64,000 nt of DNA from Leuctra nigra. Its lineage: Eukaryota > Arthropoda > Insecta > Plecoptera > Leuctridae. The translations under genes were made by a program, and so were the position numbers. Below the pieces are notes generated by a model. The model was given only the letters and a program-made list of their open reading frames with translations. It ran no database searches and was not told the origin of the DNA. The stretch is from contig OW203761.1 in NCBI GenBank assembly GCA_934045905.1, forward strand, positions 35,080,964-35,144,963, read 5' to 3'. Positions 46,301 to 56,850 of this stretch are shown here, in pieces (within the stretch, counting starts at the first letter, position 1; each line of letters starts with the position of its first letter).

Positions 46301-47404
46301 CTCGATAGATGACAACTTGCTCTCCAGGGAAGCCACCTCCACTTGCAAACTGCTCACAGAGCTATCGTCCTCTACTGTGGTACCTTCCAAGGTGATATTG
46401 CTGCTCACTTCTGGAATTATATCACTGCTCACTTCACGAGCCATGTTCTCTTCCTTGGCCACAGTTTCCAATTCGCACTCCTCAGCCCAACTCTGATTCA
46501 ACCCAGGACTAACTTCCTTCTCGGGCTGTGAACAATCTTCCTCAAACTCCAAATCAGAAAATGTTTTATCAGAATCAATGTTAGCCAAAACTTGGGGCTT
46601 GGGGATGTCTGAGTTGGAGTCTACAATAGAATTATTTTGTAAAATGAGATCTGGAACGTCTTTGTATAATATGCCTGCAGAATTTGCATTTATTTTAGCT
46701 TCGTAAATTATATCTATAGAAGTATTATTTGTTACGTCACAAATAAGATCAGATGAAGAATAGTCTTCTAAGTCAATAATTTCTTTAGCGTCAAAGATTA
46801 TTTCTACTGAAGTATCTTTATCTTCTTCAAAACTTAGTTGGGCTGCACTTCTGTATTTGCTTGGAGTGATTTCTTTAGAATCAAATGTGATTTCTATTGA
46901 AGTATTATTCTCTTTCTCTGAACTAAGCTGTGCTGCAATGTTGTCGTGTACTTCAGATATGTTTGAAATGTCAAGAATATTATCTTGATCCGCCTCAGCA
47001 CCAGATGGCACTAAATCTTCGCTGCACCTCTCGTCAGCTGTATCTTCTACTCCAATGACTTGGTTGGAGTTATTGTCGTCAGCAGTTGCTTCAACTCCCG
47101 CAGAACTTTCTGCCACCAAGACTAACTCTTGGATAGCCTTGTCTTCAGCCAACTCAGCTGCAACAACAGGCGTAATCACCACGGAATGAATCGACTCTGT
47201 TTTATTCGTCTCTTTGACAGCGTCGACGGGAATAGAACACGCGTTAGAATCAGATGAGTTTTTAACTCCAGTCGCTGGCTTCGTATCAGTCCCTCCCGGG
47301 TCACTTCGCAGGGAATCTTTCTTGCGTTTGTACCACAAAAAGCTCAGTAGAAAGAGTGCAGGCAACGACCAAACAAATATCTGACGAGATGTAACTGAAG
47401 GCAT
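40259..47404 (-). CDS. AKAP1: AKAP1-like mitochondrial A-kinase anchor protein (KH and Tudor domains), complete
   Basis: Scaffold on the outer mitochondrial membrane that tethers PKA and binds mRNA; insect orthologues are spoonbill/Yu. Five exons (47404-46145, 45999-45744, 44767-44453, 43964-43618, 40354-40259) join in frame to 757 residues. Residues 9-24 (IFVWSLPALFLLSFLW) then KRKK form the N-terminal signal anchor. Residues 30-420 are acidic and disordered, with three 30-residue repeats at 157-238. DSGKGCSD 425-432 is followed by the KH domain at about 453-525 with GRHG (471-474) in the RNA-binding loop. The extended Tudor domain at about 560-745 has GGWYRAQVI 621-629 and KFIDYGGYQTV 641-651. 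The C-terminal helix contains ELVLRGYAEW. The domain order (anchor, KH, Tudor) is diagnostic. A PKA-binding helix is not certain; 81-99 (VAAELAEDKAIQELVLVAE) is the best amphipathic candidate. Confidence 0.93.
40479..40822. mobile_element. CAAGATCTTG-rich inverted-repeat element, copy 2 (AKAP1 last intron)
   Basis: The same GCTGAAAAATCTT / AGATTTTTCAGC ends as copy 1. The interior is a near-continuous series of (G)CAAGATCTTAGCAAGTTCTAA variants, denser than in copy 1. Confidence 0.7.
41035..41703. mobile_element. 669-bp element with 10-bp target duplication (AKAP1 last intron)
   Basis: ATTCATGAGT at 41025-41034 is repeated exactly at 41704-41713. The ends are AGAGACAGGATAGTAATGCA and the complement TGCATTACTATCCTGTCTCT. 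The interior has many copies of phrases like CCAAAATAGGCAAAACATGCA near both ends. Non-coding. Confidence 0.85.
42017..42248. mobile_element. Palindromic MITE family B, copy 2 (AKAP1 last intron)
   Basis: CACTCCTGGACACTGAAATT at the left and CCAGGAGTGTA at the right. Body as in 30792-31006 (GGCTAGTATTTAACATTTAT, GGCACAAAGACCGGATGGCT). The right arm has diverged. Confidence 0.8.
42909..43243. mobile_element. Palindromic MITE family C, copy 2 (AKAP1 last intron)
   Basis: Ends TTAAGAGGCCTGGG and the complement CCAGGCCTCTTAA. The arms share TAGTAACAACCCATTACAGC and GGTACGACCTT with the family copy at 20807-21192. Confidence 0.85.
43618..43964 (-). CDS. AKAP1: AKAP1-like exon 4: Tudor core
   Basis: Minus-strand acceptor AAATTGCAG, donor ACACAG followed by GTGCGT. 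Residues 611-726. Contains GGWYRAQV, KFIDYGGYQTV, LPFQAAECYLANVKP and QGQVIQAQIHGY, a canonical extended-Tudor pattern. The aromatic pair W623/Y645 and D644 are kept. Confidence 0.93.
44453..44767 (-). CDS. AKAP1: AKAP1-like exon 3: end of KH, start of extended Tudor
   Basis: Acceptor ATATTTCAG, donor GCTG followed by GTATGT. Residues 506-610. The KH C-terminal helix (MDIENALEMIRVKFP) is followed by the N-terminal strand/helix portion of the extended Tudor domain (PAHFFLQQPTHPTYPALNRLN). Confidence 0.93.
44916..44936 (+). repeat. (GGTA)n short tandem repeat
   Basis: Five consecutive GGTA units in AKAP1 intron 2. Confidence 0.9.
45744..45999 (-). CDS. AKAP1: AKAP1-like exon 2: KH domain
   Basis: Residues 421-505. 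Ser/Pro-rich lead with DSGKGCSD, then YEFVLPQHLVGRLIGRHGQI, HTNIIIKRHP and VKICSIEG, a type I KH fold. The acceptor reads CTAGCAG, so splicing at TAG (45999) or CAG (45996) would add or drop one Gln. Donor GAAG followed by GTAGGT. Confidence 0.93.
46145..47404 (-). CDS. AKAP1: AKAP1-like exon 1: start, mitochondrial anchor, disordered region
   Basis: 420 codons from ATG 47404, phase 0 donor (GAGCGAG followed by GTTAGT). The first 29 residues are MPSVTSRQIF, a hydrophobic stretch and KRKK, matching AKAP1 anchors. The rest is rich in Glu, Asp, Ser and Val. A minus-strand acceptor at 47449-47451 (TTCCACAG) puts 44 bases of 5' UTR in this exon. Confidence 0.9.
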
Positions 47405-48125
47405 CGCTGGACGCCACTTTGACGGTCTTCTCTGCAGCAGCTAGAAACCTGTGGAACAGAAGAAACGTGTTGCTTCAGAAGAATCGATGGAACATTGCCG
47501 GCCATGCCGTTGTCACATGTCATGTCACATACTCTGGCAGCACGTGGAGGGCTGCGACAGATTAACTATTCAGCAGGAAGTAATCTTAGATACTAAATGA
47601 AGAATTCAGGAAAGTATGTTCCTCGTAAATGAAATCTGAGCGCGAGGTCACGGAGTAAGTCGATGAACAATAAGCCAACCCAATCAGCAGAACTGTGACA
47701 AACTGACAATCCAGATCGAGCTAAAAGGTGATTGAACCATGACATTTCTAATACGAATAAGGAGAAAGTACATTTCTTAGTATCTGATATTCTCCAGTCA
47801 ATATGTAGAGCTTGGTTGAGAGCAGAAAGGCCACCGTCGGTCTGAACCACGCCCTGCGACTGGGTGAAGTGCCACCGCACCGCTTTCTGTGCCCCGCAGC
47901 CAGGCCGCCCCACCCGGGCCCACGGCGACCACTCAAAACTACACTTCGACTTGCCAAACAATTAAACTGCCACTCGCTAAATTGCAACGAGAAAGTGCAA
48001 TCATGATCGCCACGCGATAAGAAATGGCATAACTAATCGACACACAACCATCGGCGATCAATAGACAATGAAACTGCTAAAATAACAAAAACGTAATAAT
48101 ACGCCTCACAACACCACTCACTTAC

Positions 48126-48500
48126 ATTTCAGTCGCAAAACCGTTTAGAGATGCACCAAAGAGGTGATATTCTGTAATCGAGATCGTTGAAAACTTCGAT
48201 ACAGATCGGACTTTCAACTTTATAGCAAATCAATTAGACGATTACTGTAACAATGCACTTGAAATTACAAATTACTGACTGCACTCGATGCACTGGACGA
48301 AAACTGTCTGGGGTCCAAACTGATGAATGAATCCGAGCCAAGATGTCGGCCAGAAGGTTGCCACGTGGGAGAGCGACGGCGGTGAGACCTACCACTATCA
48401 GCACAACGTTGACCAATCGGCGGCGTCGCGACGCCTGGATGCGCATGCGCCCTATCCTATGACCTCTACTCAATGAGAGCGACGCCCGCCCGCCCGCCCG
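48126..48500 (-). promoter_or_regulatory. Probable promoter and 5' UTR exon of the AKAP1-like gene
   Basis: On the minus strand a strong donor, GAAAT followed by GTAAGTG, lies at 48125. It would pair with the acceptor at 47449, giving a 5' UTR intron of about 0.68 kb. The sequence at 48420-48530 is CpG-rich (GCGCATGCGC; three CGCCCGCC-like repeats), as expected for a promoter. The start site is not defined. Confidence 0.4.
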
Positions 48501-48692
48501 ATCAATGACGCGACAAACGACGACGACCTTTTATTAAATCCTTGCTTTTTGAAGAAGTCTGTTAACCACGGGGACACGAAATGATCAGCCAGGACCCAGA
48601 GGAGCATACAGCCTCGCACAATGCACAATATCTTCCGACTTTCGAGCCAAATTTTCACAGACGTAACTTCGAGTACGCAGGTACCTACATTG

Positions 48693-48866
48693 ACCTGTAG
48701 TAAAAACGTTATTTGAACGAAACGAATTCGGGTTCCTTGACAATCAATCTGTGTTATCAATAATATCAGAGCTCTCCTACTAGAGTAGATGACGCGTCAC
48801 AAAATCACAAAATCTTGAAAACCCAATCCGTTTATCGAATACCGTTTTTACTTTGGCCAGGTGTAG
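48693..48866 (+). mobile_element. MITE family A copy, left end worn
   Basis: The core (ATTTGAACGAAACG, TTCCTTGACAATCAATC) and right end TTTTTACTTTGGCCAGGTGTA are kept. The left terminus has lost its CACTC-like end. It has shorter internal spacing than the other copies. Confidence 0.65.
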
Positions 48867-51431
48867 GTAAATTGGAAGTTAATTGAGGACATGACGTGCG
48901 TAAAATTCCATTATCTGTAGAGCTGCTATATTGCATTTCATTACCAGATGACCAAAAGGTTCAACATCAATTTATCCAAAATTTTGCGATGTTTTTGGAT
49001 ACTTTGGGCGGATAATCAAAAGGTGATCGGGGATAATAATATTAGGCCAGCGGTGTGTACCCATGGACCAGGGGTGTAAGAAACTTGTCAGCTCTTACTA
49101 TTATGCCAGTGTGACGGATTGGTCATATCTTGTTTTCGCTTCCTGGCAGCACAAGTAGGTAATTTTTTATCGATACAATTCTAGTTACAAAGTTGCTTGT
49201 TATGCCGATAGCTAAACTATAAGTTATACTTTTTCATTGTCATTAAACAGTTACTTATTTGAAAGATAAGGGGTATACAAACAACTTTATTCTGTGGATC
49301 ACTCGTAGGTTCATAAATCCACTTTGACCAGTGTCATGCTGAAAAAAGAGTAAAGCAAAGTTCCGCGAGAGAGATACGTAAATCAAAAAGTAAATAGTTG
49401 CAAATGCAATGCCAAATAGTAACCTATGTATCGGTATACAGCAAGAGTCAAGACTCAAGGATGCCAAGTCAACAACACTATTGCGTGTTAAATTATTATG
49501 ATTAAGTATTGATCGCCAATGAATATGACTGTTCAGCAAATTAAAATCATCATCTTGCACAAAACTGACCCCAGAGGTGATTTGACAGCGATGTCAGCAG
49601 TTTGTACTCACTGTTTAGTCGCCGATCGATCACTAGATTATAAAATCAAAGCTATCGTTATTGCGTGCTACATCATATCTCAATACTTACATCACTTGAT
49701 CGGAAAAATGTAAAATAGCCTCTACAACAGACTCAGTCTAATATTATTTGTTTCATACCTTTACACACTGATTCTTGAAAGTTTTATTACTTTTTCTTCT
49801 TGGACTACCACACTTGAAACGTGTCAAAAAATCTATAATTTGATGGCCGCAAGATGTTTTGTCAATCCTTGCAGTGTCAATTATATTAGATAAACGATTA
49901 CTTGTAGTTTGGAACAGTAACACAGAGATAAGCTATCGTGACAGCTAATCATTGGCCATGTCATTTTATTAATCAATAAGTATGATTACTTTCATCGGTA
50001 GCGAGGAGTTATTTTTCATCAATTATAACTTCTTTACGCAGGGATTATACAAATCAACAATAACATCGGATTGATAGTGATATTATTAATCAGTTTTACA
50101 GAAGCAAGCGATATCAGCTGATTGCACCACATTGAACAAATCTGTTAGAAAAAGTGCTATAAAAACATAATGTTGCTTATAAAATCAAAGAAACGTTACC
50201 TATGAAACAAAGCTTGGTGTTACTTTTTAATTTTTCAAAAAAGTAAACGAAAAATATTTTTTAAATCACAAATTCGATTTATATTACATCAACGATCTCA
50301 AGGCAAAATTGCCCACAAATTGGTCGAAAAGAAGATAATATTTTTCTAGATTTTGACAAATGACGTACCTAATAAGAATGCGGTCACGTCAAGTCCAATG
50401 TGTAAAAATACTTCAAAAATAATATTAATAATAATATATTTTCCTCCTCGTGAAAATAATACAATGGAATTTTTTTTAACCTGAAACAATATAATCAACA
50501 TTGATATTATCTCATTCCTCTGCTCTAATCATTTCCATTGTTATTCCGGAAATAAATCGATATTGATTGATTTTTGTGACAGTATTTCGGCTTCGCACTG
50601 GACGGTACACGATAATATTATGCTGGACAGGTATTCCACGTGAAACAAGCTCCTTGCTACACATTTCGCCCGTGCTCAAGGTCGAACCGTGCGTGGTCTG
50701 TTTCAACAGGTGGAGGAACTACGGCAACGACATCTGGGATTTCGACACAAGCCTTTTACACGAACCAATTGTTACGTTTTAGATTACAACATTTTTGAAT
50801 CAATTTTATTCGATGGCCGACAAACTTGAAAACAATTCTACTATCTATCTGTGACGTGACTAAAATACGGCGATTTGCTCGATTGCATTTCACTGGAGAA
50901 GATAGTCACGTGGCATATGATTGCATTGACAAAGATGCGCCGAGCAAAAACATGTGTTGTGCATGTTCTCGAACTTTCTTATCTCGTCCCGACAAGTAAT
51001 ACGAGGCTGAGTGATATCATGAAGAGGTTTCTGATATTCCAGACACTTGAACATCACGACCAGTGTTGCCAACTTGACAGTGACACGTGCTACCTGCAGC
51101 TCTGGTTTGCGGTTGCTTGTCATTAGGGGCAACAAGAACAAGAACGTAATTGTATAGGTACTTTATCCAGTACAACATTTGTCGGGGGTTGATGGACAAT
51201 AACAAGGGTACATAATTGTAAATCACTGAATTTATCAGTATTTGGATAGTGCTGTTTTAAAGATAACACTTGTTATTTGTTTTGGTGTAGCTAATCTTGA
51301 GTTTTTAGAAAATCTTGTCAATCCGATAGGTAGGCTATTTATCTTCTGAAATCATGGCTACTAGTTAGGTTAGAAGAATTATTTATCATGTATCCTGCAT
51401 TAGTACACTCATTGCTATATTCCTCGTGGGG

Positions 51432-51434
<3 letters not shown>
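48867..51434. other. AT-rich stretch, no gene recognised
   Basis: Several open frames of 60-100 codons on both strands, none domain-like. A frame at 50567-50782 (plus) has Cys/Trp-containing sequence (CVVCFNRWRNYGNDIWDF) that looks less random but is not recognised. Confidence 0.4.
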
Positions 51435-51468
<34 letters not shown>

Positions 51469-51841
51469 GCCTATATTCTCAACGGAGCCGAGGCTCCACT
51501 AGTGAGAATGTAATAGAGAAGGGAGGAGAGGAAACCCGGTACCGGCATGTAGCCTACTCCTGACGAAAGATACCAAGGGGACCAACGGCTTAACGTCCCT
51601 TCCGAAGGACGGTGTGACATTCACAGCACGGGCCTCCACAACCCGCGCCGTCGAGAGACTGATAACAGGTGGAGGGAGGTCGTCACACTAACCCCCAAAC
51701 ACCCCAGTCTCTCTGACCCAACGGCAGCAACCTGGCAAGGCAGAGTTGAATGGTCACCCATCCAACCTCTGACCGCGCTCAATGTTGCTTAACCTCGGTG
51801 ATCTAACGAGAACCGAGGTATCCAACACACCAGCCGTTGGG
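51435..51841 (-). mobile_element. SINE with a 5S rRNA-like head and (AAT)n tail
   Basis: Read on the minus strand: GGTTAAGCAACATTGAGCG (51794 down to 51776) and GAGGTTGGATGGGTGACC (51769 down to 51752) match the box A and box C regions of 5S rRNA, so internal pol III promoter function is inferred. A GC-rich body then runs to GTAGGCTACATGCCGGTACC and ACTAGTGGAGCC, ending in (AAT)n. This head, body and simple-repeat tail is the layout of SINE3-type elements. A truncated sister lies at 26110-26195. Confidence 0.7.
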
Positions 51842-53290
51842 TTTTTATCAACCTAGTTAAAACATTACAAGGTTAGATTTTACACGATATACTTGGTAGT
51901 TTCCGTGATTTTGGACAGAAGTGAAAAGAAAGGAAAATAATATGAATAGGATCCATAGGTATTTGTAAACACGCATTATCCTTCACCTGCTCGGGTTTTT
52001 GGGCCTCCCAATGCAGGTGGAAAAGTAACATTACAGGGTGCCTCAAAGTGAAGATAGAAAGTTCAATAGACTTCCTAGAAAAAGACCTCTTGAAATCCAT
52101 GAAAAAGGTAAAGAAACGTTGAACGATTCTTCAATGAAATGTGGCATAGCAGAACGGAGGAGAGGAGAGAAAGAGAGGGAAGACTATTGTCATCGTGCCG
52201 ACTCCCTCGCAAAAAGATCGCGAATAAGAAAGGAGAGCACACCACTGCATCCGGCGGGTCCAAAGACCGGTCTGCACTGCGAGAGTTCACGTTCGACTCC
52301 CGAGGCCATCACGAATTCAGACACTGCACGGCTACCGAGCCACCGACAGCAGGGAAAACGAAACTCGGAGGAGTTCGCACATCTTTCAGCAGTGCAGAGT
52401 CGACAGTCGAGTAGCTTGCTGGATAACAATGAAGTACTGACGGACGATCTGCGCGATGAGGCAGGGGGTGGAGGGACGGGAGGAGACGACACGATTGCAG
52501 AATGCTAATTATGCTAAGAAATTACGTCATCGGCATTAGTCATTACTTATGGATAAGAATAATAGCAAAAAAATATTGTAAACAGGATGGGTAACTAAGG
52601 CAAGCGCCATGTAGTGGTAATTAGACTTCTAGGAAACGAATGGCGCAAATCAGCATATGACAAGGAAAACGCATGATATCGTTAGTTAGTTGGTTGAAAT
52701 CGCTTACCAACTAGAAGTTGGTTGAAGCTGCCGAGTAACTTGGAATATTTATCATGGCAGGTTTCATGAGTTATCTGAATAGACACCGAGCTGCAAACCA
52801 AGTGTTTAATCGGCCCTGCCTGCCCGGACTCCTCGCCGATTGGCATTTAGCGGAAAGCTGCTCTGGTTCCTGACAGAACGAGTAGCCGCGAGCCCAAACC
52901 GCCCGCTACATTAGAGCCAGAAACAACCGGCTGATTAAACCACCACGCCCAAGAATCAGGTGGTGTTGCATCGAAGAGTGGAGGAAATCCAACTGGACTG
53001 GACCTATTCGACAAATAGATGACAATCTCGATCACGATTTCAAGCAGAAAATGTGAACTCTTCAAGGTCAGTCAGGCAGGCAGTCACACCTCGCGAAGCC
53101 GATATTTCAAGCGCGAAAATAGCTCGGTAGGCATTCCGTCAGCTGTATGCCTAACTTCAGTCGCCAGTACGGGGCAGGCTGTCAGCTATATGCCTAACTT
53201 GCAGTCGGGAAGAGTTCGTGCCAAGCAGGCAGTACGGGACAGGCTGTCAGTGTCAGCTGTATGCCTAACTTCAGTCGGAAAGAAACCGTA
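51842..53290. other. GC-richer block with uncharacterised open frames
   Basis: Clearly higher GC than its surroundings. The longest plus-strand frame (52038-52508, 156 codons, charged, rich in Arg/Ser/Glu, ending in a Gly run) overlaps other frames on both strands and shows no domain or splice support. This could be a UTR exon, a non-coding transcript or repeat. From 53085 the phrase CAGGCTGTCAGCTRTATGCC begins a loose repeat. Confidence 0.3.
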
Positions 53291-53480
53291 GCCAGCACGA
53301 GTCAGGCTGTACAGTCGGACTGAGACCGTGCGGAGATGCCAGCACGAGTCAGGCTGTACAGTCGGACTGAGACCGTGCGGAGATGCCAGCACGAGTCAGG
53401 CTGTACAGTCGGACTGAGACCGTGCGGAGATGCCAGCACGAGTCAGGCTGTACAGTCGGACTGAGGGAGACCGTGCGAAG
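53291..53480 (+). repeat. 47-bp tandem repeat, about four copies
   Basis: The unit starts GCCAGCACGAGTCAGGCTGT and runs through CGGACTGAGACCGTGCGGAG. Copies start at 53291, 53338, 53385 and 53432; the last diverges after the CTGAGG insertion at 53461. The preceding 200 bases hold looser relatives. 47 is not a multiple of three, so it does not encode a peptide repeat. Confidence 0.92.
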
Positions 53481-55040
53481 AAGATGCGAACACGGGACGA
53501 GATCGTGTTCGCTTCTCATGACGATCCATCAGCGATCTCAAGTCGTAACCCAGTTCAGTCGCGATTTCCTCTCATTGCCATCTTCAATCACCTTAATCAT
53601 TCCATTCCGGGTCATAGCTCTCTTGAAAGTCGCGCCGTGAGAGAGGTAACGCTCGCCTCCTACGCCGTTGAAAATAGTCTGGCCTCTATTGTCAAGATCT
53701 CGTCCACGACGACGATGACGATAATGGCATGGACCCAGCAACAGACCGGCCGGCCTCGCCAATACACCCGGTGTTCCACCCTCCCTGGCCAAACCACGTC
53801 GCCTGTATCTTGCCTGGCTAGCCTCGACTTCGAGTGCAATCACCTCCACGACGTGCACACCCCGCTCTCCGACCAGCCGCCAAGGTTACCAACTCCACTG
53901 TCCACGTCGGTACGTAATAGCCGGCCAGTATCAATCAGCAGGACACACACTGGCCAGCTAAATCCGTGCAAGGCTTATTATCTTCGCGTCATACTCATAC
54001 ATTCATATCTGTACAGCCTTGGTGCGACTTGATCATATGATCGAATGAAAACAATCTTACTGCTTCGGTATACAAAGTCTACAGTAATCCAGTGGAGCGG
54101 AAATTTGCGTAAGGAAACTGATTTCTCGTTCGAATGTCCTTCGGCAAGTGGCGAGATAAGCGGCTAAACGAAGAAGACACACATGTCTAAAATAGAGCTG
54201 TTTGTTTGGGAAACGATGCCAACAGTCTCGAGACCTTTAGACCTGTAACACGCGAATAAAAACTGACACCGTTTCCAGGAGTAACTATTCTCGGCATGCG
54301 TGGTGCGTTTAACACCCCCTGAGGAAATGACGTCACCTCGGCGATGTGCGTTTCGCGACTCATCACGTGGTTTGCAGAAGCCGGCGAGACGAACAAAAAC
54401 GAGCTATAAAATTTAACTTTATCTGAAATACACTCAATTTACTTGGTGATAAAATGCACCACGAGTTATCTCCAAGATGCTGTGAATAATGACGATGTCC
54501 TTGGAGGAAAGTGCTCCAGACTCGGTTTGAGTTTGCAAGTAAGCAAGTGAATGATAATTCGTAGTATTGTACAGAAAATCTGGCTTGAAATTGGAAAGGA
54601 AACAGACGGACGATCGACTCCCACATGGGACTAGCTGCCAGATTTTACACGTGATATTCTATTCCTGTCCAATATGGGAGATACGAGATCCTGAGCAAAC
54701 TCACCTAGCCATGATTAAATGTTCTCAAGAGATCTCAACGTGGTTGGTTGATCTGCAGTCCAAATGATATCCGCCACACTTTCAATGCACTAAACACACA
54801 TGAAACAATGGCAATGAACGACACTGATGGGAAGGCGACTGCGATCTGTGCAGGTAGCGTGGAAGCTGTGTTCGCGAGTGAACAAACCAGCACTGCACTG
54901 AAGCGAACACACGTGGCGAATTCCGACTACACTGCGGTCGCCGAGGCCGCACTGCGCAAGCGCAAACAACTTTCGCAGCCGGGAAAATTACTCGCTAGTC
55001 GCTTTGCTCCGATGCCATATGTTCCGTGCCGATTGTAGCG
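53481..55040. other. GC-richer block, unassigned
   Basis: A 200-codon plus-strand frame begins inside the tandem repeat (53430) and ends at 54032. It is Ser/Thr/Pro-rich and overlaps a 106-codon frame on the other strand. A second frame at 54748-55038 ends in CpG-rich sequence. None resembles a known domain, so I do not call genes here. Confidence 0.3.
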
Positions 55041-56629
55041 ATTGTAGCTATGTTATGTTGTTCAAGAAACAAACAACAGACAAAACAACACCTTCCTCTT
55101 CCAATTTGTCGTAAAAATAAATAACAAAATAACATCTAAAACCCGTTGGCGAGTGGCGTCCTTCATTTACAAATTAGAACCGAATCCAACAGTCGGCTAT
55201 CTTGCCAAAAAATATTGCTAAGGTGAGAGAAACGGTCAGTGGCCCTACTGATCACCCCCAAAATAATATTACATTACATTCCTGCATAGAGGTAAAAGAT
55301 CAAAAGTAATCACCATAATGATTAATATTTAAATCCCCCCCCCCCCTATTACCTTTTTGTAAGATGAATATTTTTCTCTTCGTGATTAGTTGAGATAAAA
55401 TTATGCCCTTTCATTTTATTCAAAATTGAATTCCGGGAATATTTTATGCCGGGATATTAGTTTTGATTTGATAAAGTTTAGAACATATTTTGATATTGTA
55501 TAACACGAGACATACTGTCAAGCGAAAGCAGAGAGCAGCGTGAAGAATGTTCTCTCATTGGCTGACAGCTGTCACGTGACCTTACTATTCAATCATGATC
55601 GAAAAAGCGTGGAGTAAACTTGACAGTGTCCCGTGTTTATGCACGTTTACTCAAGTTATAGTGTAGGTACTATGTAGGTACACAAAACACAGAAGCATGT
55701 GGTGACCGATTTAAACGAATTAATACACATGTAATTAATCCTTTATCTGCATTAATAATAATTAATTGATAATGTAATAATATGTAATTAGTTGAATTAA
55801 ACCGTAGTGCAATGAAGTTTAAATCTCGAATGTTATAATATTCCCTGAATTTTAGAAATGAACACCACACCATCCCATGGCCGAGATCTTCCTCTAGACT
55901 ATTCAGTTATTGCATTGATCCAACCGGAGTCTTTCGATACATAACATTAACAGGTGAAGTATTTTAATTTGCATTGCAAGTCATTTAGACACGCCAATGA
56001 AATTGTCTATTAGACAGTGGTCGAATAAGAGGGGCGATGCGGGGGGGGGGGGGGGGATGGAATCCCATGGGGAATATATTGATACTTCCATCCCCCCATG
56101 GCTAATTTGTCCACTTCCATGTAAGATTAAAAAAACAGCACTATTTGCTTCAAAATAAAACCATTCCCACGGAATTTTTCCATTTTAACCTCTAGACACC
56201 ATTTGTCGAGATAAAAATAGGCTTAAAAAACGTCATAAACGCATAGAAATGCACCAAATTCATTTCTGAAAATAAAAAAATTTCCGGGGCTGCGCGCCCC
56301 GGACTTGCATGGTGCTGGGGGTCCTTCCAAGGAGCTGAATTCCATGTATCCATGGACCGACTTCCAATTCGACCACTGACGGATTAGATGACATTTTTAC
56401 CGTGAACTTGCAAATATGTCCATTATTAGTATGGTACCTCATCGAGCAGATAGCATTTGTTATGTCCAAACTACTGCATGCGAGACTAAAATAAATTAAT
56501 AATAAGATTGAACTTAAATTACGCAAATTCTGTAGGTAACCAGTTTGTACCTTGGAGCGTAAACAACCCTCTCGAAGAGAAAAACATTACCTTGCATTGC
56601 AATGCAGGTTATATGAAAACTGAACTGAA
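55041..56629. other. AT-rich spacer with poly-G/C tracts
   Basis: Poly-C at 55337-55346 and poly-G at 56041-56056. A palindrome-like patch (ATCCCATGGGG ... CCCCCCATGG) lies at 56060-56102 and GGGGCTGCGCGCCCC at 56285-56299, suggesting G-rich transposon remnants. No gene is seen. Confidence 0.4.
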
Positions 56630-56850
56630 GTACACTCAATAAATCATAAAACGGTATATGAGCGAAACGGATTGGCTTCTGGTCATGTTCCTTGACAATC
56701 AATCCTTGTTATTATCAATTGAAATCAGACCTCAACTAGAGTGAGATGAGAGACGAGTGACTTCATCAAACATATCGGATGATGCCATCAACTCTTTTTT
56801 AGCCAATCCGTTTCTTTCGAATACCGTTTTATCGTTTGTTTGGTATACAC
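56630..56850 (+). mobile_element. MITE family A copy
   Basis: GTACACTCAATAAATCATAA start, core TTCCTTGACAATCAATCCTT, then ATACCGTTTTATCG near the right end, whose outermost bases have decayed (GGTATACAC). Confidence 0.75.

Noticed and set aside
46052..46531. Plus-strand frames opposite AKAP1 exon 1
   Set aside because: Mirror of the Ser/Glu-rich coding strand; no domain or splice sites.
50567..50782. Possible coding exon with CVVCFNRWRNYGNDIWDF
   Set aside because: No matching splice sites or recognisable family, and it overlaps an equally long frame on the other strand.
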